Assembly (NCBI RefSeq): GCF_030717845.1
Contig: NZ_JAUZVZ010000026.1
Location: 1 to 55,033 of the forward strand
From: Alkalimonas collagenimarina
Lineage (GTDB): Bacteria; Pseudomonadota; Gammaproteobacteria; Enterobacterales; Alteromonadaceae
Length of the DNA stretch: 55,033 bases
Direction of reading: 5' to 3'
Below are positions 24,023 to 41,386 of the stretch, piece after piece (within the stretch, counting starts at the first letter, position 1; every line of letters starts with the position of its first letter). A program made the translations under genes and the position numbers. The notes below the pieces were generated by a model that made no database searches, was not told where the DNA came from, and worked only from the letters and a program-made list of their open reading frames with translations.

Positions 24023-27000
24023 ATGACTTACTCTTATTCTGAGAAGAAACGTATCCGTAAGGACTTCGGCAAACGTCCGGAAGTACTGGATGTGCCATAC
24101 CTGTTGTCGATTCAAATCGAGTCATTCAACAAATTTATTGAGCCAGATCCTGAAGGTGATTATGGCCTGGAAGCGGCATTTCGCTCTGTATTCCCCATCA
24201 AAAGCTACTCAGGTAGTGCGGAATTGCAGTATGTCAGCTACCGCATCGGCGAGCCGGTTTTTGATGTCAAGGAATGCCAAATCCGTGGTGTGACTTACTC
24301 TGCGCCTTTGCGTGTGAAGTTACGGATGGTGCTGTTCGACAAAGAAGCGCCAGGTACGATTAAAGACATCCGGGAACAAGAAGTCTACATGGGTGAAATC
24401 CCGCTGATGACTGAAAACGGTACCTTTGTCATCAATGGTACTGAGCGGGTTATTGTTTCTCAGCTTCACCGTAGTCCTGGTGTGTTTTTTGACCATGATC
24501 GCGGTAAAACTCACTCCTCAGGTAAGGTACTGTATAACGCGCGGGTGATCCCGTACCGTGGTTCCTGGCTTGATTTCGAATTCGATGCCAAAGATAATTT
24601 ATTCGTCCGTATCGACCGTCGTCGCAAACTGCCGGCGACTATTTTGCTACGTGCCCTGGAATTCGATACCGACACCATTTTAAGCACTTTCTTTGAGAAT
24701 ACCCGTTTTGATATTCAGGACGGCAAATTCATGATGGAAGTGGTACCGAATCGCTTGCGTGGTGAAACGGCTGCTTTTGATATCATCGATAACGATGGTG
24801 AAGTCATTGTTGAACAGGGTCGTCGTATTACAGCCCGTCACGTGCGCCAGCTGGAAAAAACCGGCCTGAGTTTGATGGAAGTGCCTGCTGATTATCTGAT
24901 CGGCCGGGTACTGGCGAAGACGTACATTGATGAAGACAGCGGTGAAGTCATAGCTGACGCCAACACCCAGCTGACGCTGGAGTTGCTTGAGAAGTTAGCA
25001 ACTGCGGGTTACAAAAGCTTCGAGACATTGTACATCAATGACTTGGATCAAGGTTCGTACATCTCTGAAACCCTGCGTATCGACCCAAGCTCAAATCGTA
25101 TTGAAGCGCTGGTTGAGATTTACCGCATGATGCGTCCTGGTGAGCCACCAACGCGCGATGCTGCTGAAACCTTATTTTCCAATCTGTTTTTCTCAGAAGA
25201 TCGCTACGATTTATCCACCGTAGGCCGGATGAAGTTCAACCGTCGCGTTGATTTTGATGAAAATACCGGTGAAGGCGTGTTGTCGAAAGAAGACATCCTT
25301 GCTGTCATGAAGGTCTTAATTGACATTCGTAACGGTAAAGGCGATGTCGATGACATCGACCACTTAGGTAACCGTCGTATTCGTTCCGTTGGCGAAATGG
25401 CTGAAAACCAATTCCGTGTCGGCCTGGTCCGTGTTGAGCGTGCAGTAAAAGAGCGTTTGTCGCTTGGTGATCTGGATGCAGTCATGCCGCAGGATCTGAT
25501 CAACGCCAAACCAATTTCGGCTGCAGTGAAAGAGTTTTTCGGTTCCAGCCAATTGTCGCAGTTTATGGATCAGAACAACCCGCTGTCGGAAGTAACCCAC
25601 AAGCGTCGTATTTCTGCTTTAGGCCCGGGTGGTCTGACGCGTGAGCGTGCTGGTTTTGAAGTCCGTGACGTACACCCAACGCATTATGGTCGGGTTTGTC
25701 CTATCGAAACGCCAGAAGGTCCAAACATTGGTCTGATCAACTCATTATCGATGTTTGCGCAAACCAATGCTTATGGTTTCCTCGAAACACCTTACCGTCG
25801 TATTGAAGACGGCATCGTGACCGATGAAGTGGATTATTTATCCGCCATCGAAGAAGGTAATTTTGTCATCGCTCAGGCGAACGCCGATTTAAGTGACGAA
25901 AATCGCCTGACCGAAGAACTGGTACCATGCCGCCATAAAAATGAATTCACCTTGATGCCAGCTGATCAGGTGCAATACATGGACGTCGCGCCTCAGCAAA
26001 TCGTTTCCGTTGCTGCAGCTTTGATCCCATTCTTAGAACACGATGATGCTAACCGTGCTTTGATGGGCTCGAACATGCAACGTCAAGCGGTACCGACCTT
26101 ACGTGCTGATAAGCCATTGGTTGGTACTGGTGTTGAGCGTGTGGTTGCCAAAGATTCTGGTGTTACTGTGGTGGCAAAACGTGGTGGAACTATTGACTAT
26201 GTTGATGCCAGCCGTATCGTGGTTAAGGTGCATGAAGAAGAGATGGTCGCTGGTGAAGCGGGTATCGATATCTACAACCTGACCAAGTACACCCGTTCAA
26301 ACCAAAATACCTGTATCAATCAGCGCCCTTGTGTTGACAGTGGTGAGCCGGTTGAGCGTGGCGATGTGTTGGCAGATGGTCCTTCTACCGATTTAGGTGA
26401 ATTGGCTCTGGGGCAAAACTTGCGCGTGGCATTTATGCCATGGAATGGTTATAACTTCGAAGATTCCATCTTGCTATCCGAGCGTTTGGTGCAAGAAGAT
26501 CGCCTAACCACCATTCACATTCAAGAGCTGAGCTGCATCTCTCGTGATACCAAACTTGGCCCGGAAGAGATCACCGCTGATATCCCGAACGTTGGTGAAT
26601 CTGCGCTATCGAAACTGGATGAAGCCGGTATCGTCTATATCGGTGCTGAAGTGAAGAGTGGTGACATTCTGGTTGGTAAGGTAACGCCGAAAGGTGAAAG
26701 CCAGCTGACGCCGGAAGAAAAACTGCTTCGTGCCATCTTCGGTGAGAAAGCGTCTGACGTGAAAGATACCTCACTGCGTGTACCTAACTCTGTCAACGGT
26801 ACCGTGATTGATGTTCAAGTATTCACCCGTGATGGTGTTGAGAAAGATCAACGTGCGCGTGAAATCGAAGACATGGAAATCCGTCAGGCTAAGAAAGATC
26901 TGAATGAAGAATTCCGTATCCTTGAGCAAGGCATTTTCGACCGTGCCCGCAACTTGCTGGAAGCCTCTGGGCTAGACCGTACCAAGTTGAATACACTTAA

Positions 27001-28048
27001 AGGTGATGATCTGTTTAATCAGAGCGTTGCTGACGATCAGAAACAAAGCGATCTGGAGCAATTGGCGGCTCAGTACGAAGAAATTCGTACCGAGTACGAT
27101 AAAAAGTTCGAAGTGAAGCGTCGCAAAATTATCCAGGGCGATGATTTAGCGCCTGGTGTTCTGAAGATTGTTAAAGTGTATTTGGCGGTGAAACGTCGTA
27201 TCCAGCCTGGTGATAAGATGGCTGGTCGTCACGGTAACAAAGGTGTTATTTCCACCATCGTGCCTGTAGAAGACATGCCGTACGATGAGCATGGACGTCC
27301 GGTTGATATCGTACTGAACCCATTGGGTGTACCGTCGCGGATGAACATTGGTCAGGTACTGGAAACCCACTTAGGTCTGGCGGCACGTGGTATTGGTGAA
27401 AAAATCGATACCATGCTGAAAGAGCAGCGTAAGCTCAGCGAATTGCGTGATTTCTTAAACCGTGTATACAGTTTAGGGGAGTCGCGTCAGGTGGTCGATA
27501 TCACCACCTTCACTGATGATGAAGTGCTGCGTCTTGCCGGTAATTTGCGTAAGGGGCTCCCGATCGCAACTCCAGTATTTGATGGTGCTAAAGAAAGTGA
27601 AATTAAAGAGTTACTGGAACTGGCTGACTTGCCTTCCAGTGGTCAGATTGAACTGTTCGATGGCCGAACCGGTAATGCTTTTGAACGTAAAGTAACCGTC
27701 GGCTATATGTACATGTTGAAATTGAACCACTTGGTTGATGACAAGATGCATGCTCGTTCTACTGGTTCTTACAGCCTGGTTACTCAGCAACCGCTGGGTG
27801 GTAAGGCACAGTTCGGTGGACAACGATTCGGTGAGATGGAAGTCTGGGCACTGGAAGCATATGGTGCAGCTTATACGCTGCAGGAAATGCTGACGGTGAA
27901 ATCAGATGACGTCAATGGTCGTACTAAGATGTATAAAAACATCGTAGATGGCGATCACCGGATGGAGCCTGGCATGCCAGAGTCGTTCAACGTACTGATG
28001 AAAGAAATCCGTTCGCTCGGTATTAATATCGAATTGGAAGAGGAATAA
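24023..28048 (+). CDS. rpoB: DNA-directed RNA polymerase subunit beta
   Basis: The start used is ATG 24023 ([16 protein letters not shown]) with TGAGGA upstream, giving 1341 residues, essentially the E. coli length; the frame is open 12 codons further back without family similarity. The rifampicin region reads [17 protein letters not shown] and [13 protein letters not shown], i.e. wild type at the common resistance positions. The C-terminal clamp part includes [10 protein letters not shown] and the end [10 protein letters not shown]. It forms the catalytic core with beta prime. Confidence 0.98.
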   Translation: MTYSYSEKKRIRKDFGKRPEVLDVPYLLSIQIESFNKFIEPDPEGDYGLEAAFRSVFPIKSYSGSAELQYVSYRIGEPVFDVKECQIRGVTYSAPLRVKLRMVLFDKEAPGTIKDIREQEVYMGEIPLMTENGTFVINGTERVIVSQLHRSPGVFFDHDRGKTHSSGKVLYNARVIPYRGSWLDFEFDAKDNLFVRIDRRRKLPATILLRALEFDTDTILSTFFENTRFDIQDGKFMMEVVPNRLRGETAAFDIIDNDGEVIVEQGRRITARHVRQLEKTGLSLMEVPADYLIGRVLAKTYIDEDSGEVIADANTQLTLELLEKLATAGYKSFETLYINDLDQGSYISETLRIDPSSNRIEALVEIYRMMRPGEPPTRDAAETLFSNLFFSEDRYDLSTVGRMKFNRRVDFDENTGEGVLSKEDILAVMKVLIDIRNGKGDVDDIDHLGNRRIRSVGEMAENQFRVGLVRVERAVKERLSLGDLDAVMPQDLINAKPISAAVKEFFGSSQLSQFMDQNNPLSEVTHKRRISALGPGGLTRERAGFEVRDVHPTHYGRVCPIETPEGPNIGLINSLSMFAQTNAYGFLETPYRRIEDGIVTDEVDYLSAIEEGNFVIAQANADLSDENRLTEELVPCRHKNEFTLMPADQVQYMDVAPQQIVSVAAALIPFLEHDDANRALMGSNMQRQAVPTLRADKPLVGTGVERVVAKDSGVTVVAKRGGTIDYVDASRIVVKVHEEEMVAGEAGIDIYNLTKYTRSNQNTCINQRPCVDSGEPVERGDVLADGPSTDLGELALGQNLRVAFMPWNGYNFEDSILLSERLVQEDRLTTIHIQELSCISRDTKLGPEEITADIPNVGESALSKLDEAGIVYIGAEVKSGDILVGKVTPKGESQLTPEEKLLRAIFGEKASDVKDTSLRVPNSVNGTVIDVQVFTRDGVEKDQRAREIEDMEIRQAKKDLNEEFRILEQGIFDRARNLLEASGLDRTKLNTLKGDDLFNQSVADDQKQSDLEQLAAQYEEIRTEYDKKFEVKRRKIIQGDDLAPGVLKIVKVYLAVKRRIQPGDKMAGRHGNKGVISTIVPVEDMPYDEHGRPVDIVLNPLGVPSRMNIGQVLETHLGLAARGIGEKIDTMLKEQRKLSELRDFLNRVYSLGESRQVVDITTFTDDEVLRLAGNLRKGLPIATPVFDGAKESEIKELLELADLPSSGQIELFDGRTGNAFERKVTVGYMYMLKLNHLVDDKMHARSTGSYSLVTQQPLGGKAQFGGQRFGEMEVWALEAYGAAYTLQEMLTVKSDDVNGRTKMYKNIVDGDHRMEPGMPESFNVLMKEIRSLGINIELEEE

Positions 28049-28123
28049 ACCCCACGTTCCAGTACGTGATGGGGCCCGGCGATTCAGGGCTCCATCGGTT
28101 TACCCTCTTACAGGAGAGCTAAG

Positions 28124-32302
<4,179 letters not shown>

Positions 32303-32350
32303 GTTATTTGTTAATCTGCTGCTGAAAATGGCAGCAGATGACTGATAAAC

Positions 32351-32822
<472 letters not shown>

Positions 32823-32901
32823 CGGAACTCCGTTAGTAAGGCCAAACTAAACGACTTTTTAATTAAAGTTTTGGAATCACCTGAAGCAATCGGAGTTTCG
32901 A

Positions 32902-33372
32902 ATGCCAAGAAGACGCGTAATAGGTCAACGTAAAATCCTTCCAGATCCTAAGTTCGGAAGTGAGTTACTGGCTAAGTTTGTCAATGTCGTGATGGTCGAC
33001 GGTAAAAAGTCCATCGCCGAATCAATTGTATACGGCGCATTAGAAATTGCAGCTACCAAATCGAAAAAAGAACACATCGATTTGTTTGAAGTAGCACTGG
33101 ATAACATTCGTCCAACGGTCGAAGTAAAATCACGCCGGGTAGGTGGTTCAACTTACCAGGTACCATGTGAAGTTCGTCCGGTTCGTCGCAATGCCTTAGC
33201 TATGCGCTGGTTAGTTGAAGCGGCCCGTAAACGTGGTGAGAAATCGATGTCCCAGCGTTTAGCTGGTGAGATGCTGGATGCCATTGAAAACAAAGGTTCT
33301 GCGGTTAAGAAACGTGAAGACGTGCACCGTATGGCTGAAGCAAACAAAGCGTTTGCACATTTCCGCTGGTAA
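32902..33372 (+). CDS. rpsG: 30S ribosomal protein S7
   Basis: 156 residues ([28 protein letters not shown]). It binds the 3' domain of 16S rRNA and organises the head of the small subunit; the typical [13 protein letters not shown] and [14 protein letters not shown] are present. In relatives S7 represses translation of this operon from the rpsL-rpsG gap; here that gap is 79 bases. Confidence 0.98.
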   Translation: MPRRRVIGQRKILPDPKFGSELLAKFVNVVMVDGKKSIAESIVYGALEIAATKSKKEHIDLFEVALDNIRPTVEVKSRRVGGSTYQVPCEVRPVRRNALAMRWLVEAARKRGEKSMSQRLAGEMLDAIENKGSAVKKREDVHRMAEANKAFAHFRW

Positions 33373-33402
33373 GCTGATCTCTATTTTACACAGGAGTTTA
33401 TT

Positions 33403-35499
33403 GTGGCACGCAAGACCCCAATAGAACGCTACCGCAACATTGGTATCTGTGCTCACGTGGATGCGGGTAAAACCACAACCACGGAGCGTGTACTATTTTA
33501 TACTGGTCTGTCTCACAAGATCGGTGAAGTACATGATGGCGCAGCTACTATGGACTGGATGGAGCAAGAGCAGGAGCGTGGGATTACCATCACTTCTGCT
33601 GCCACCACCACCTTTTGGCGTGGTATGGAAGCTCAGTTTCCTGAGCACCGTGTAAATATCATTGATACGCCAGGGCACGTTGACTTCACCATTGAAGTAG
33701 AACGTTCTCTGCGTGTGCTAGATGGTGCAGTCGTGGTGCTTTGTGGTTCATCAGGTGTGCAGCCGCAAACTGAAACAGTTTGGCGTCAAGCCAACAAATA
33801 TGAAGTACCACGTATGATCTTCGTTAATAAGATGGATCGTACTGGTGCTGACTTCCTGCGCGTTGTTGAGCAGGCCCGTACCCGCTTAAACAGCACCATT
33901 GTTCCTATTCAGTTGCCTATCGGTGCTGAAGACGACTTCAAAGGTGTTGTTGATCTGATCAAAATGAAATCCATTAACTGGAATGAAGACGATCAGGGCA
34001 TGACTTTCACTTATGAGGATATCCCCGCGGATATGCTTGAAGAGTGTCAGGAGTGGCGTCAAAACATGATTGAAGCTGCGGCGGATGCCAATGAAGAGCT
34101 GATGGAGCGCTATTTGGAAGGTGACGAATTTACTGAAGAAGAAATTCGTGCTGCCTTGCGTGACTTGACTCTGCGAAACGAAGTGGTGTTGGTTCAATGT
34201 GGTTCTGCCTTTAAAAATAAAGGCGTTCAGGCCATGTTGGACAACGTAATCTACTTCCTGCCGTCGCCAACGGAAGTAAAAGCAATTCATGGCATTTTAC
34301 CAGATGAAAGCGAAGGCGTTCGGAAATCAGACGATAATGAACCCTTTGCCGCGCTGGCTTTTAAAATTGCTACTGACCCGTTCGTAGGTACGCTGACTTT
34401 CTTCCGGGTTTATTCCGGTGTGGTTCAGTCTGGCTCTGGTGTCTACAATTCCGTCAAGCAGAAAAAAGAGCGGATCGGTCGTATCGTGCAGATGCACGCC
34501 AACAGCCGTGAAGAGATCAAAGAAGTTCTGGCTGGCGATATTGCTGCAGCGATTGGTCTGAAAGATACCACCACAGGTGATACTCTGTGTGATATCGACC
34601 ATCCAATCATTCTGGAGCGAATGGAGTTTCCTGAACCGGTCATTTCGGTAGCTGTTGAGCCGAAAACCAAAGCTGACCAAGAAAAAATGGGTGTTGCACT
34701 GGGTAAACTAGCTGCTGAAGATCCATCGTTTCGGGTACATACTGACGAAGAAACCGGTCAGACCATCATCTCAGGTATGGGTGAATTACACCTTGATATT
34801 CTGGTTGATCGTATGAAGCGCGAATTCAAAGTAGAAGCCAACGTGGGTAAACCACAGGTTTCCTACCGTGAAACCATTCGTGGTAAGACTGAAGTCGAAG
34901 GTAAGTTTGTGCGTCAGTCAGGTGGTCGTGGTCAGTTTGGTCACTGTTGGTTACGTATCGAGCCTCAGGAAGAGGGCGCTGGGTATACTTTTGTCAACGA
35001 AGTGGTTGGTGGTGTTATTCCAAAAGAATATATCCCAGCTGTTGATAAGGGGATCCAGGAGCAGATGAAAAACGGTATCCTTGCTGGTTATCCGGTCATC
35101 GACGTGAAAGTAACTGTTTTTGACGGTTCTTACCACGATGTTGACTCCAACGAAATGGCGTTTAAAATTGCTGCTTCTATGGGTTTTAAAAAAGGTGCTT
35201 TGCAGGCAACGCCTGTTATCCTTGAACCCATCATGAAAGTAGAAGTTGTGACGCCAGAAGAGTTCATGGGTGATCTGGTTGGCGATTTAAATCGTCGACG
35301 CGGTATAATCAATGGTATGGAAGATGCACCTGGCAGTATGAAAATTATCGATGCTAATGTGCCTCTGTCTGAGATGTTTGGTTATGCAACCCATATGCGT
35401 TCTTTATCGCAGGGCCGTGCTTCGTATTCAATGGAGCCATTGAATTATTCAGAAGCACCAAACAACGTGAAAGAAGCAATTATTGCAGCGCGAAGCTGA
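33403..35499 (+). CDS. fusA: Elongation factor G
   Basis: 698 residues from GTG 33403, with CAGGAG upstream. The GTPase domain has [10 protein letters not shown] (17-26), DTPGHVDF and NKMD; domains III-V follow, ending EAIIAARS. It drives translocation of tRNA and mRNA after peptide bond formation and aids ribosome recycling. The length and placement between rpsG and tufA fit the main housekeeping copy. A GGCCCGG/CCGGGCC hairpin without a T-run (35515-35532) separates it from tufA. Confidence 0.98.
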   Translation: MARKTPIERYRNIGICAHVDAGKTTTTERVLFYTGLSHKIGEVHDGAATMDWMEQEQERGITITSAATTTFWRGMEAQFPEHRVNIIDTPGHVDFTIEVERSLRVLDGAVVVLCGSSGVQPQTETVWRQANKYEVPRMIFVNKMDRTGADFLRVVEQARTRLNSTIVPIQLPIGAEDDFKGVVDLIKMKSINWNEDDQGMTFTYEDIPADMLEECQEWRQNMIEAAADANEELMERYLEGDEFTEEEIRAALRDLTLRNEVVLVQCGSAFKNKGVQAMLDNVIYFLPSPTEVKAIHGILPDESEGVRKSDDNEPFAALAFKIATDPFVGTLTFFRVYSGVVQSGSGVYNSVKQKKERIGRIVQMHANSREEIKEVLAGDIAAAIGLKDTTTGDTLCDIDHPIILERMEFPEPVISVAVEPKTKADQEKMGVALGKLAAEDPSFRVHTDEETGQTIISGMGELHLDILVDRMKREFKVEANVGKPQVSYRETIRGKTEVEGKFVRQSGGRGQFGHCWLRIEPQEEGAGYTFVNEVVGGVIPKEYIPAVDKGIQEQMKNGILAGYPVIDVKVTVFDGSYHDVDSNEMAFKIAASMGFKKGALQATPVILEPIMKVEVVTPEEFMGDLVGDLNRRRGIINGMEDAPGSMKIIDANVPLSEMFGYATHMRSLSQGRASYSMEPLNYSEAPNNVKEAIIAARS

Positions 35500-35560
35500 T
35501 TAACGATTAATTTAGGCCCGGTTTGCCGGGCCATCAATTTGACTAAAGAAGGGTCTATAA

Positions 35561-36745
35561 ATGGCTAAGGCTAAATTTGAACGCGTAAAACCGCACGTAA
35601 ACGTAGGCACGATCGGCCACGTTGACCACGGTAAAACAACTCTGACTGCAGCTATCACCAACGTGTTGGCAAAGACTTACGGCGGTCAGGCATTTGCATT
35701 TGATCAAATCGACAAAGCCCCGGAAGAAAAAGCCCGTGGTATCACCATCAACACGTCGCACGTAGAATATGACACACCGTCACGCCACTACGCGCACGTA
35801 GATTGCCCAGGCCACGCCGATTACGTGAAAAACATGATCACCGGTGCGGCGCAGATGGATGGTGCAATTCTGGTTGTTGCAGCGACAGACGGTCCTATGC
35901 CACAAACACGTGAGCACATCCTGTTATCACGTCAGGTTGGTGTTCCTTTCATCATCGTGTTCATGAACAAGTGTGACATGGTCGATGACGAAGAGCTGTT
36001 AGAGCTGGTAGAGATGGAAGTTCGTGAACTTCTTTCTGATTACGATTTCCCGGGTGACGACCTGCCAGTGATTCAGGGCTCAGCTCTGAAAGCATTGGAA
36101 GGCGAAGCACAGTGGGAAGAGAAAATCATCGAATTGGGCAACGCTTTGGATACTTACATTCCAGAGCCAGTGCGCGCGATTGATAAGCCATTCATCATGC
36201 CAATCGAAGACGTATTCTCGATTGCTGGTCGTGGAACTGTAGTGACTGGTCGTGTAGAGCAGGGCATCATCAAAGTTGGTGAAGAAGTTGAGATTGTAGG
36301 TATCCGTGATACGACCAAGACGACTTGTACCGGTGTTGAAATGTTCCGTAAGCTGCTTGACGAAGGTCGTGCTGGTGAGAACGTTGGTGCGTTGTTGCGT
36401 GGTACTAAGCGTGAAGACGTAGAGCGTGGTCAGGTACTAGCTAAGCCAGGTTCAATCAAGCCACACACCAAGTTTGAAGGTGAAGTGTACGTGTTGTCGA
36501 AAGACGAAGGCGGCCGTCATACTCCATTCTTTAAAGGTTACCGTCCACAGTTCTACTTCCGTACAACGGACGTAACTGGTGCAGTAGAATTGCCAGAAGG
36601 CGTAGAGATGGTTATGCCTGGAGACAACCTGAAGTTCGTGGTAGAGCTGATTGCTCCAATCGCGATGGACGAAGGTCTGCGTTTCGCTATCCGTGAGGGT
36701 GGTCGTACCGTAGGTGCTGGTGTTGTTTCTAAAATCATCGCCTAA
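35561..36745 (+). CDS. tufA: Elongation factor Tu, copy 2
   Basis: 394 residues with the same motifs as the copy at 18942 ([20 protein letters not shown]). It is the last gene of the str operon. The protein differs from copy 1 only at residue 9 (Val for Asn), and the DNA appears identical from codon 10 to the stop, with unrelated flanks. Such exact matching over 1.1 kb points to ongoing gene conversion. Confidence 0.99.
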   Translation: MAKAKFERVKPHVNVGTIGHVDHGKTTLTAAITNVLAKTYGGQAFAFDQIDKAPEEKARGITINTSHVEYDTPSRHYAHVDCPGHADYVKNMITGAAQMDGAILVVAATDGPMPQTREHILLSRQVGVPFIIVFMNKCDMVDDEELLELVEMEVRELLSDYDFPGDDLPVIQGSALKALEGEAQWEEKIIELGNALDTYIPEPVRAIDKPFIMPIEDVFSIAGRGTVVTGRVEQGIIKVGEEVEIVGIRDTTKTTCTGVEMFRKLLDEGRAGENVGALLRGTKREDVERGQVLAKPGSIKPHTKFEGEVYVLSKDEGGRHTPFFKGYRPQFYFRTTDVTGAVELPEGVEMVMPGDNLKFVVELIAPIAMDEGLRFAIREGGRTVGAGVVSKIIA

Positions 36746-36766
36746 TTTACTTTAAGTGATGTACAG

Positions 36767-36794
36767 AAAAGACTCCTTCGGGAGTCTTTTTTTT
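36767..36794 (+). terminator. Rho-independent terminator of the str operon
   Basis: AAAAGACTCC, loop TTCG, GGAGTCTTTT, then further Ts. A UUCG tetraloop makes it very stable. Confidence 0.95.
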
Positions 36795-36886
36795 GGCCTG
36801 ATTATGCTAAAAGTTAAATTCAAACACTTGTTTGAATCATGCGGATATGCGAAGCTGATAACAGATCCGTCCAGTAAGGAATTGTT

Positions 36887-38590
36887 ATGAGTCAGTATCA
36901 AGCGCCAATTCAGGAAATGCAGTTTCATTTATTCGATGTCTGGCAAGCCGACCAGCACTGGCAACAAGTGCCGGAATTAGCTGAAATGCTGGAGCCGGAG
37001 ACTGCTCAGGCCATACTGCAGGAGGCTGCCAAAATATGTGAGCAACAAATTGCTCCGCTTAGTCAGCAAGCTGATCAGCAAGGGGTGACATTTCAGGATG
37101 GTGCAGTCCGTACGCCTGATCATTACAAGGAAGCCTATAAAGCATGGTGCGAAGGCGGCTGGGCTGGCTTTAGTGGCGATCAGCAATTTGGTGGCATGGG
37201 CATGCCGAAAGTCTTATCGATGATGCTGGATGAAATGATGTGCAGCGCAGACATCGCTTTTTCACTGTATCCTGGGTTAACGGCCGGTGCCTGTGTGACG
37301 CTGTCGCAGTACGGATCAGAAGAGATGAAACAGGCTTATCTACCGAAGCTATACAGCGGTGAGTGGTCTGCCACCATGTGTCTGACCGAGAGTCACGCAG
37401 GTTCGGACCTTGGTTTAATGCGCACTCAGGCCAGGCCACAATCCGATGGTAGTTATCTGATCAGTGGCAGTAAAATTTTCATTACCGCAGGTGAGCACGA
37501 CTTAACCGACAATATCGTGCATTTAGTGCTGGCCAAGCTGCCAGATGCTCCGGCTGGCAGTCGGGGAATTTCATTGTTTGTTGTACCCAAGTTATTGTTG
37601 ACTGCTGACGGTGAACCTGGCGAGCCAAATAAACTGCATTGCGGTTCGGTCGAACATAAAATGGGTATCCATGCTTCTGCCACCTGTGTGATGAACTTCG
37701 ACGGTGCCAAAGGGTATTTGTTGGGTGAGCCACATAAAGGCTTAGCCGCTATGTTTACCATGATGAACTACGAACGTCTGGCGATGGGTAGCCAAGGCCT
37801 TGGCGCAGCAGAGCGGGCTTATCAGAATGCCTTCGAATACGCCAATGAACGATTGCAAGGGCGGATCACGCTGAAAGATGCCAATCAGGCAGAGCCTATT
37901 ATTCAGCATCCCGATGTCGAGCGCATGCTGATGACCATCAAAGCTCTTAACGAAGCGGGCCGTAGTTTTTCGACCTGGGTTGCTTTGTCATTAGATCAGG
38001 CAAAATTTAATGATGATGTAGTACATCTTGGCAGAGCCAGTTTATTAACGCCGATTGCTAAGGCCTTTATGACTGATTTAGGTTTGGAATGCACCGTACA
38101 AGCTCAGCAAGTGTTCGGTGGTCATGGTTATGTCAAAGAGTGGGGCATGGAGCAGTTGGTGCGTGATGTTCGCATTGCTCAGATCTATGAAGGCACTAAT
38201 GGCATTCAGGCGGCTGACTTTATGTTACGCAAAGTAGCGGCGGATCAGGGCGCAACGCTACTAGCATTGCTGCATGAGATTGCGCAGGAGCTTACTGAGT
38301 CAAACAACAATGCAATCTTGCATGCCTATGTTACGCGCAGCATCAAGTTGACAGAAAGTTTGCTGCAGCGCGGCCAGAAAGACAAAGCTTTGTTGGCCTC
38401 ATTTGCTTATGAGTTTATGACGCTGGTAGGGTATGTGTTATATGGCTATATGTGGCAACGGCAACTTCAGGCTTTACCGGCTAGTCAGCTAAGTGACGAG
38501 CTGCAACAAGAGAAACGTACCACTGCGCAGTTCTACTTTCAGCGTGTTCTCCCTAGGGTAGAAAGCTTGCTGGTGATCCTGTCCGAATAA
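36887..38590 (+). CDS. Acyl-CoA dehydrogenase
   Basis: 567 residues of the long acyl-CoA dehydrogenase type. The flavin/substrate region shows MCLTESHAGSDLGLMRTQARP (about 164-184) and the C-terminal part shows GGHGYVKEWGMEQLVRDVRIAQIYEGTNGIQA, where the Glu of YEGTNG is the likely catalytic base; an extra ~100-residue helical C-terminal domain follows. It should oxidise acyl-CoA to trans-2-enoyl-CoA in beta-oxidation, passing electrons to ETF. Chain-length preference cannot be told. It is a separate transcription unit between the tufA terminator and a terminator at 38651, placed between the str and S10 operons, where no such gene is found in E. coli. Confidence 0.9.
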   Translation: MSQYQAPIQEMQFHLFDVWQADQHWQQVPELAEMLEPETAQAILQEAAKICEQQIAPLSQQADQQGVTFQDGAVRTPDHYKEAYKAWCEGGWAGFSGDQQFGGMGMPKVLSMMLDEMMCSADIAFSLYPGLTAGACVTLSQYGSEEMKQAYLPKLYSGEWSATMCLTESHAGSDLGLMRTQARPQSDGSYLISGSKIFITAGEHDLTDNIVHLVLAKLPDAPAGSRGISLFVVPKLLLTADGEPGEPNKLHCGSVEHKMGIHASATCVMNFDGAKGYLLGEPHKGLAAMFTMMNYERLAMGSQGLGAAERAYQNAFEYANERLQGRITLKDANQAEPIIQHPDVERMLMTIKALNEAGRSFSTWVALSLDQAKFNDDVVHLGRASLLTPIAKAFMTDLGLECTVQAQQVFGGHGYVKEWGMEQLVRDVRIAQIYEGTNGIQAADFMLRKVAADQGATLLALLHEIAQELTESNNNAILHAYVTRSIKLTESLLQRGQKDKALLASFAYEFMTLVGYVLYGYMWQRQLQALPASQLSDELQQEKRTTAQFYFQRVLPRVESLLVILSE

Positions 38591-38650
38591 TCTTAAGATA
38601 GCAGCTGTTTAGACAGCATGACTATGCAAGCTAACATTGATTATCTCTAT

Positions 38651-38675
38651 AAAACCGCAAGTCATTGCGGTTTTT
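38651..38675 (+). terminator. Rho-independent terminator after the acyl-CoA dehydrogenase gene
   Basis: AAAACCGCAA and TTGCGGTTTT pair around a four-base loop; the run of Ts continues to 38675. Confidence 0.9.
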
Positions 38676-38714
38676 ACTTGTCAATACCAAAGCCATCAAC
38701 TTCAGGACAACATT

Positions 38715-39578
38715 ATGCGTCAGATCATCCTATTCATATTATTGGTACATTGTGGCAGTGTGCTTGCAGTGGATGCATTAGACAAGCGCTTAAAAGAAGA
38801 GGATTGGGATAACTATTCTCCATTTACGTTGCTACCACATAAAAATAATTATTTGTTGCCAGTGTCCTATGCAAAAGGCTTAAATCCTACGCTCGATCGT
38901 GATGGTGATAGCGCACCCACAGAGCGCTTTGAAGCGAAGTATCAACTCAGCTTAAAAACACCGCTTTGGACCCGTATTTATAAGGATCAAGGCTATTTAT
39001 TTTTTGCGTTTACCCAGCAAGCGTATTGGCAAGCCTATAACAGTGCAATATCGTCACCATTTCGTGAAACCAATTATGAGCCAGAGTTGATTCTGGCATT
39101 TCCTCATTTTTATGGGGTAGACGAAGCAGCAAGCAGGATCATCAGTATTAGTCTTTCGCATCAGTCGAATGGCCGGGCAGGAGAGCTGTCCAGAAGTTGG
39201 AACCGAATTAAGCTGAACTGGGTCGGCTCGATAGGTGATGTGTTTGTCAGCTTCAGCCCTTGGTACCGTATCCCTGAGTCGGCTAAAGCATTTGAAGGGG
39301 ATCCAAGAGGAGATGACAATCCGGATATTAATGACTATATGGGGTTTTTCGAATTATCGGCGGCCTATAAAAATAACACCGAAACTTACCGGGTCATGGT
39401 ACGCAATAACCTGAAGAGCAATAACAAAGGGGCATTAAAGCTCTCTTATTCCAGGCCATTGAATAAATACCTGCGTTGGTATGCTGAAGCATTTACCGGC
39501 TATGGCGATAGTTTAATTGATTACGATCGGCCGGTGACCCGGTTTGGTATCGGGTTCGAATTGAATGATGTACTATAA
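38715..39578 (+). CDS. pldA: Outer membrane phospholipase A (OMPLA)
   Basis: Start ATG 38715 (MRQIILFILLVHCGSVLA, a signal peptide cut before VDALDK) after AGGA; 287 residues, against 289 in E. coli. The catalytic cluster reads SLSHQSNGRAGE, giving His and Ser of HxS, with the Asn of SWNRIK 12 residues after Ser, matching H142, S144 and N156 of OMPLA. It is a calcium-dependent beta-barrel that hydrolyses outer-leaflet phospholipids when outer membrane asymmetry fails. The start lies 40 bases after the preceding terminator, so it has its own promoter or leader, not clearly visible. Confidence 0.92.
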   Translation: MRQIILFILLVHCGSVLAVDALDKRLKEEDWDNYSPFTLLPHKNNYLLPVSYAKGLNPTLDRDGDSAPTERFEAKYQLSLKTPLWTRIYKDQGYLFFAFTQQAYWQAYNSAISSPFRETNYEPELILAFPHFYGVDEAASRIISISLSHQSNGRAGELSRSWNRIKLNWVGSIGDVFVSFSPWYRIPESAKAFEGDPRGDDNPDINDYMGFFELSAAYKNNTETYRVMVRNNLKSNNKGALKLSYSRPLNKYLRWYAEAFTGYGDSLIDYDRPVTRFGIGFELNDVL

Positions 39579-39590
39579 CTGATGAATTGC

Positions 39591-39618
39591 TTGATTTTTT
39601 ATCAGTATTCTATATAAT
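39591..39618 (+). promoter_or_regulatory. S10 operon promoter
   Basis: TTGATT (39591-39596), a 16-base spacer and TATAAT (39613-39618), followed by a GC-rich GCGCGTCCG discriminator typical of growth-rate-controlled promoters. Confidence 0.75.
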
Positions 39619-39624
39619 GCGCGT

Positions 39625-40093
<469 letters not shown>

Positions 40094-40122
40094 CAAGACA
40101 GGTTTTAAGAGAGGTTTAGGAA

Positions 40123-40761
40123 ATGGCTATCGGTTTAGTCGGTCGTAAAGTAGGAATGACCCGCATCTTCACTGAAGATGGCGTCTCTATTCCTGTTACC
40201 GTAATCGAAGCGACACCAAATCGCGTAACTGCTGTGAAGTCGAATGAGACTGATGGTTACAGCGCGCTGCAAGTGACTGCTGGTACTGTGAAGGCAAGCC
40301 GCCTGACCAAGCCAGAAGCCGGTCAATTTGCTAAAGCAGGTGTTGATGCTGGTCGTGGTCTGTGGGAATTTCGTTTAGCAGATAACGAAGGTAACGACAT
40401 CCAGGTGGGTAGCGAGATTACTGTAGAAATTTTCGCTGAAACCAAGAAAGTCGATGTGTCTGGCACATCGAAAGGTAAGGGTTTCGCTGGTGGCGTAAAA
40501 CGCTGGAACTTCCGTACTCAGGATGCAACGCATGGTAACTCTTTATCACACCGTGCACCGGGTTCAATTGGTCAGAACCAATCACCTGGTAAAGTATTCA
40601 AGGGTAAGAAAATGGCCGGTCATATGGGCGCTGAGCGCGTGACTGTGCAATCTCTGGAAGTGGTTCGTGTAGATGCTGAACGTAATATTCTGTTGATCAA
40701 AGGTGCTGTACCTGGCGCAATTGGTGGCGATGTTATCGTGAAGCCGGCGATCAAAAGTTAA
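40123..40761 (+). CDS. rplC: 50S ribosomal protein L3
   Basis: 212 residues ([20 protein letters not shown]). It binds the 23S rRNA near the peptidyl transferase centre; the extended loop [23 protein letters not shown] holds the glutamine that is methylated in E. coli. Early assembly protein of the large subunit. Confidence 0.98.
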   Translation: MAIGLVGRKVGMTRIFTEDGVSIPVTVIEATPNRVTAVKSNETDGYSALQVTAGTVKASRLTKPEAGQFAKAGVDAGRGLWEFRLADNEGNDIQVGSEITVEIFAETKKVDVSGTSKGKGFAGGVKRWNFRTQDATHGNSLSHRAPGSIGQNQSPGKVFKGKKMAGHMGAERVTVQSLEVVRVDAERNILLIKGAVPGAIGGDVIVKPAIKS

Positions 40762-40780
40762 CGTCTGGAGGAGATAAGTG

Positions 40781-41386
40781 ATGGAATTAGCATTACGGGA
40801 CGCAAAAGGCGTTCTTGAAGTTTCCGAAGCGACCTTTGGACGTGAATTTAACGAATCTCTGGTTCATCAAGTAGTTGTTGCGTATGCAGCAGGTGCTCGT
40901 CAGGGTACTCGTGCGCAAAAAACACGTTCAGAAGTCCGCGGTGGCGGCAAGAAGCCATGGCGTCAAAAAGGTACTGGCCGCGCTCGCGCTGGTACAATCC
41001 GCAGCCCAATATGGCGCAGCGGTGGTGTGACATTTGCGGCTAAGCCACAAGATCACAGCCAGAAAGTAAACAGAAAAATGTACCGTGGTGCCATCAGAAG
41101 CATTCTGTCTGAATTGGTACGCCAGGAACGTCTGGTCGTGGTAGAAAACTTTGCTGTTGAAACGCCGAAGACCAAAGAATTGGTTGGTAAGCTGAAAGCA
41201 ATGGAGTTGAAAGATGTCTTGATCGTTACCAACGACGTTGATGAGAACTTGTTCTTATCTGCACGCAACCTGTACAAGGTTGATGTGCGTGACGTACACG
41301 GTATTGATCCGGCAAGTCTGATCGCCTTTGATAAAGTGTTGATGACGGCTGCTGCGGTGAAACAACTTGAGGAGCTGTTAGCATGA
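40781..41386 (+). CDS. rplD: 50S ribosomal protein L4
   Basis: ATG 40781 after GGAGGAG gives [25 protein letters not shown] and 201 residues, equal to E. coli L4; a GTG one codon before is less likely. The long loop ([27 protein letters not shown]) lines the exit tunnel. L4 is also the known feedback regulator of the S10 operon. Its stop overlaps rplW (ATGA). Confidence 0.98.
   Translation: MELALRDAKGVLEVSEATFGREFNESLVHQVVVAYAAGARQGTRAQKTRSEVRGGGKKPWRQKGTGRARAGTIRSPIWRSGGVTFAAKPQDHSQKVNRKMYRGAIRSILSELVRQERLVVVENFAVETPKTKELVGKLKAMELKDVLIVTNDVDENLFLSARNLYKVDVRDVHGIDPASLIAFDKVLMTAAAVKQLEELLA

Noticed and set aside
32313..32338. Terminator hairpin just after rpoC (ATCTGCTGC/GCAGCAGAT)
   Set aside because: The stem is good but no run of Ts follows; the hairpin at 32381-32410 is the better terminator.
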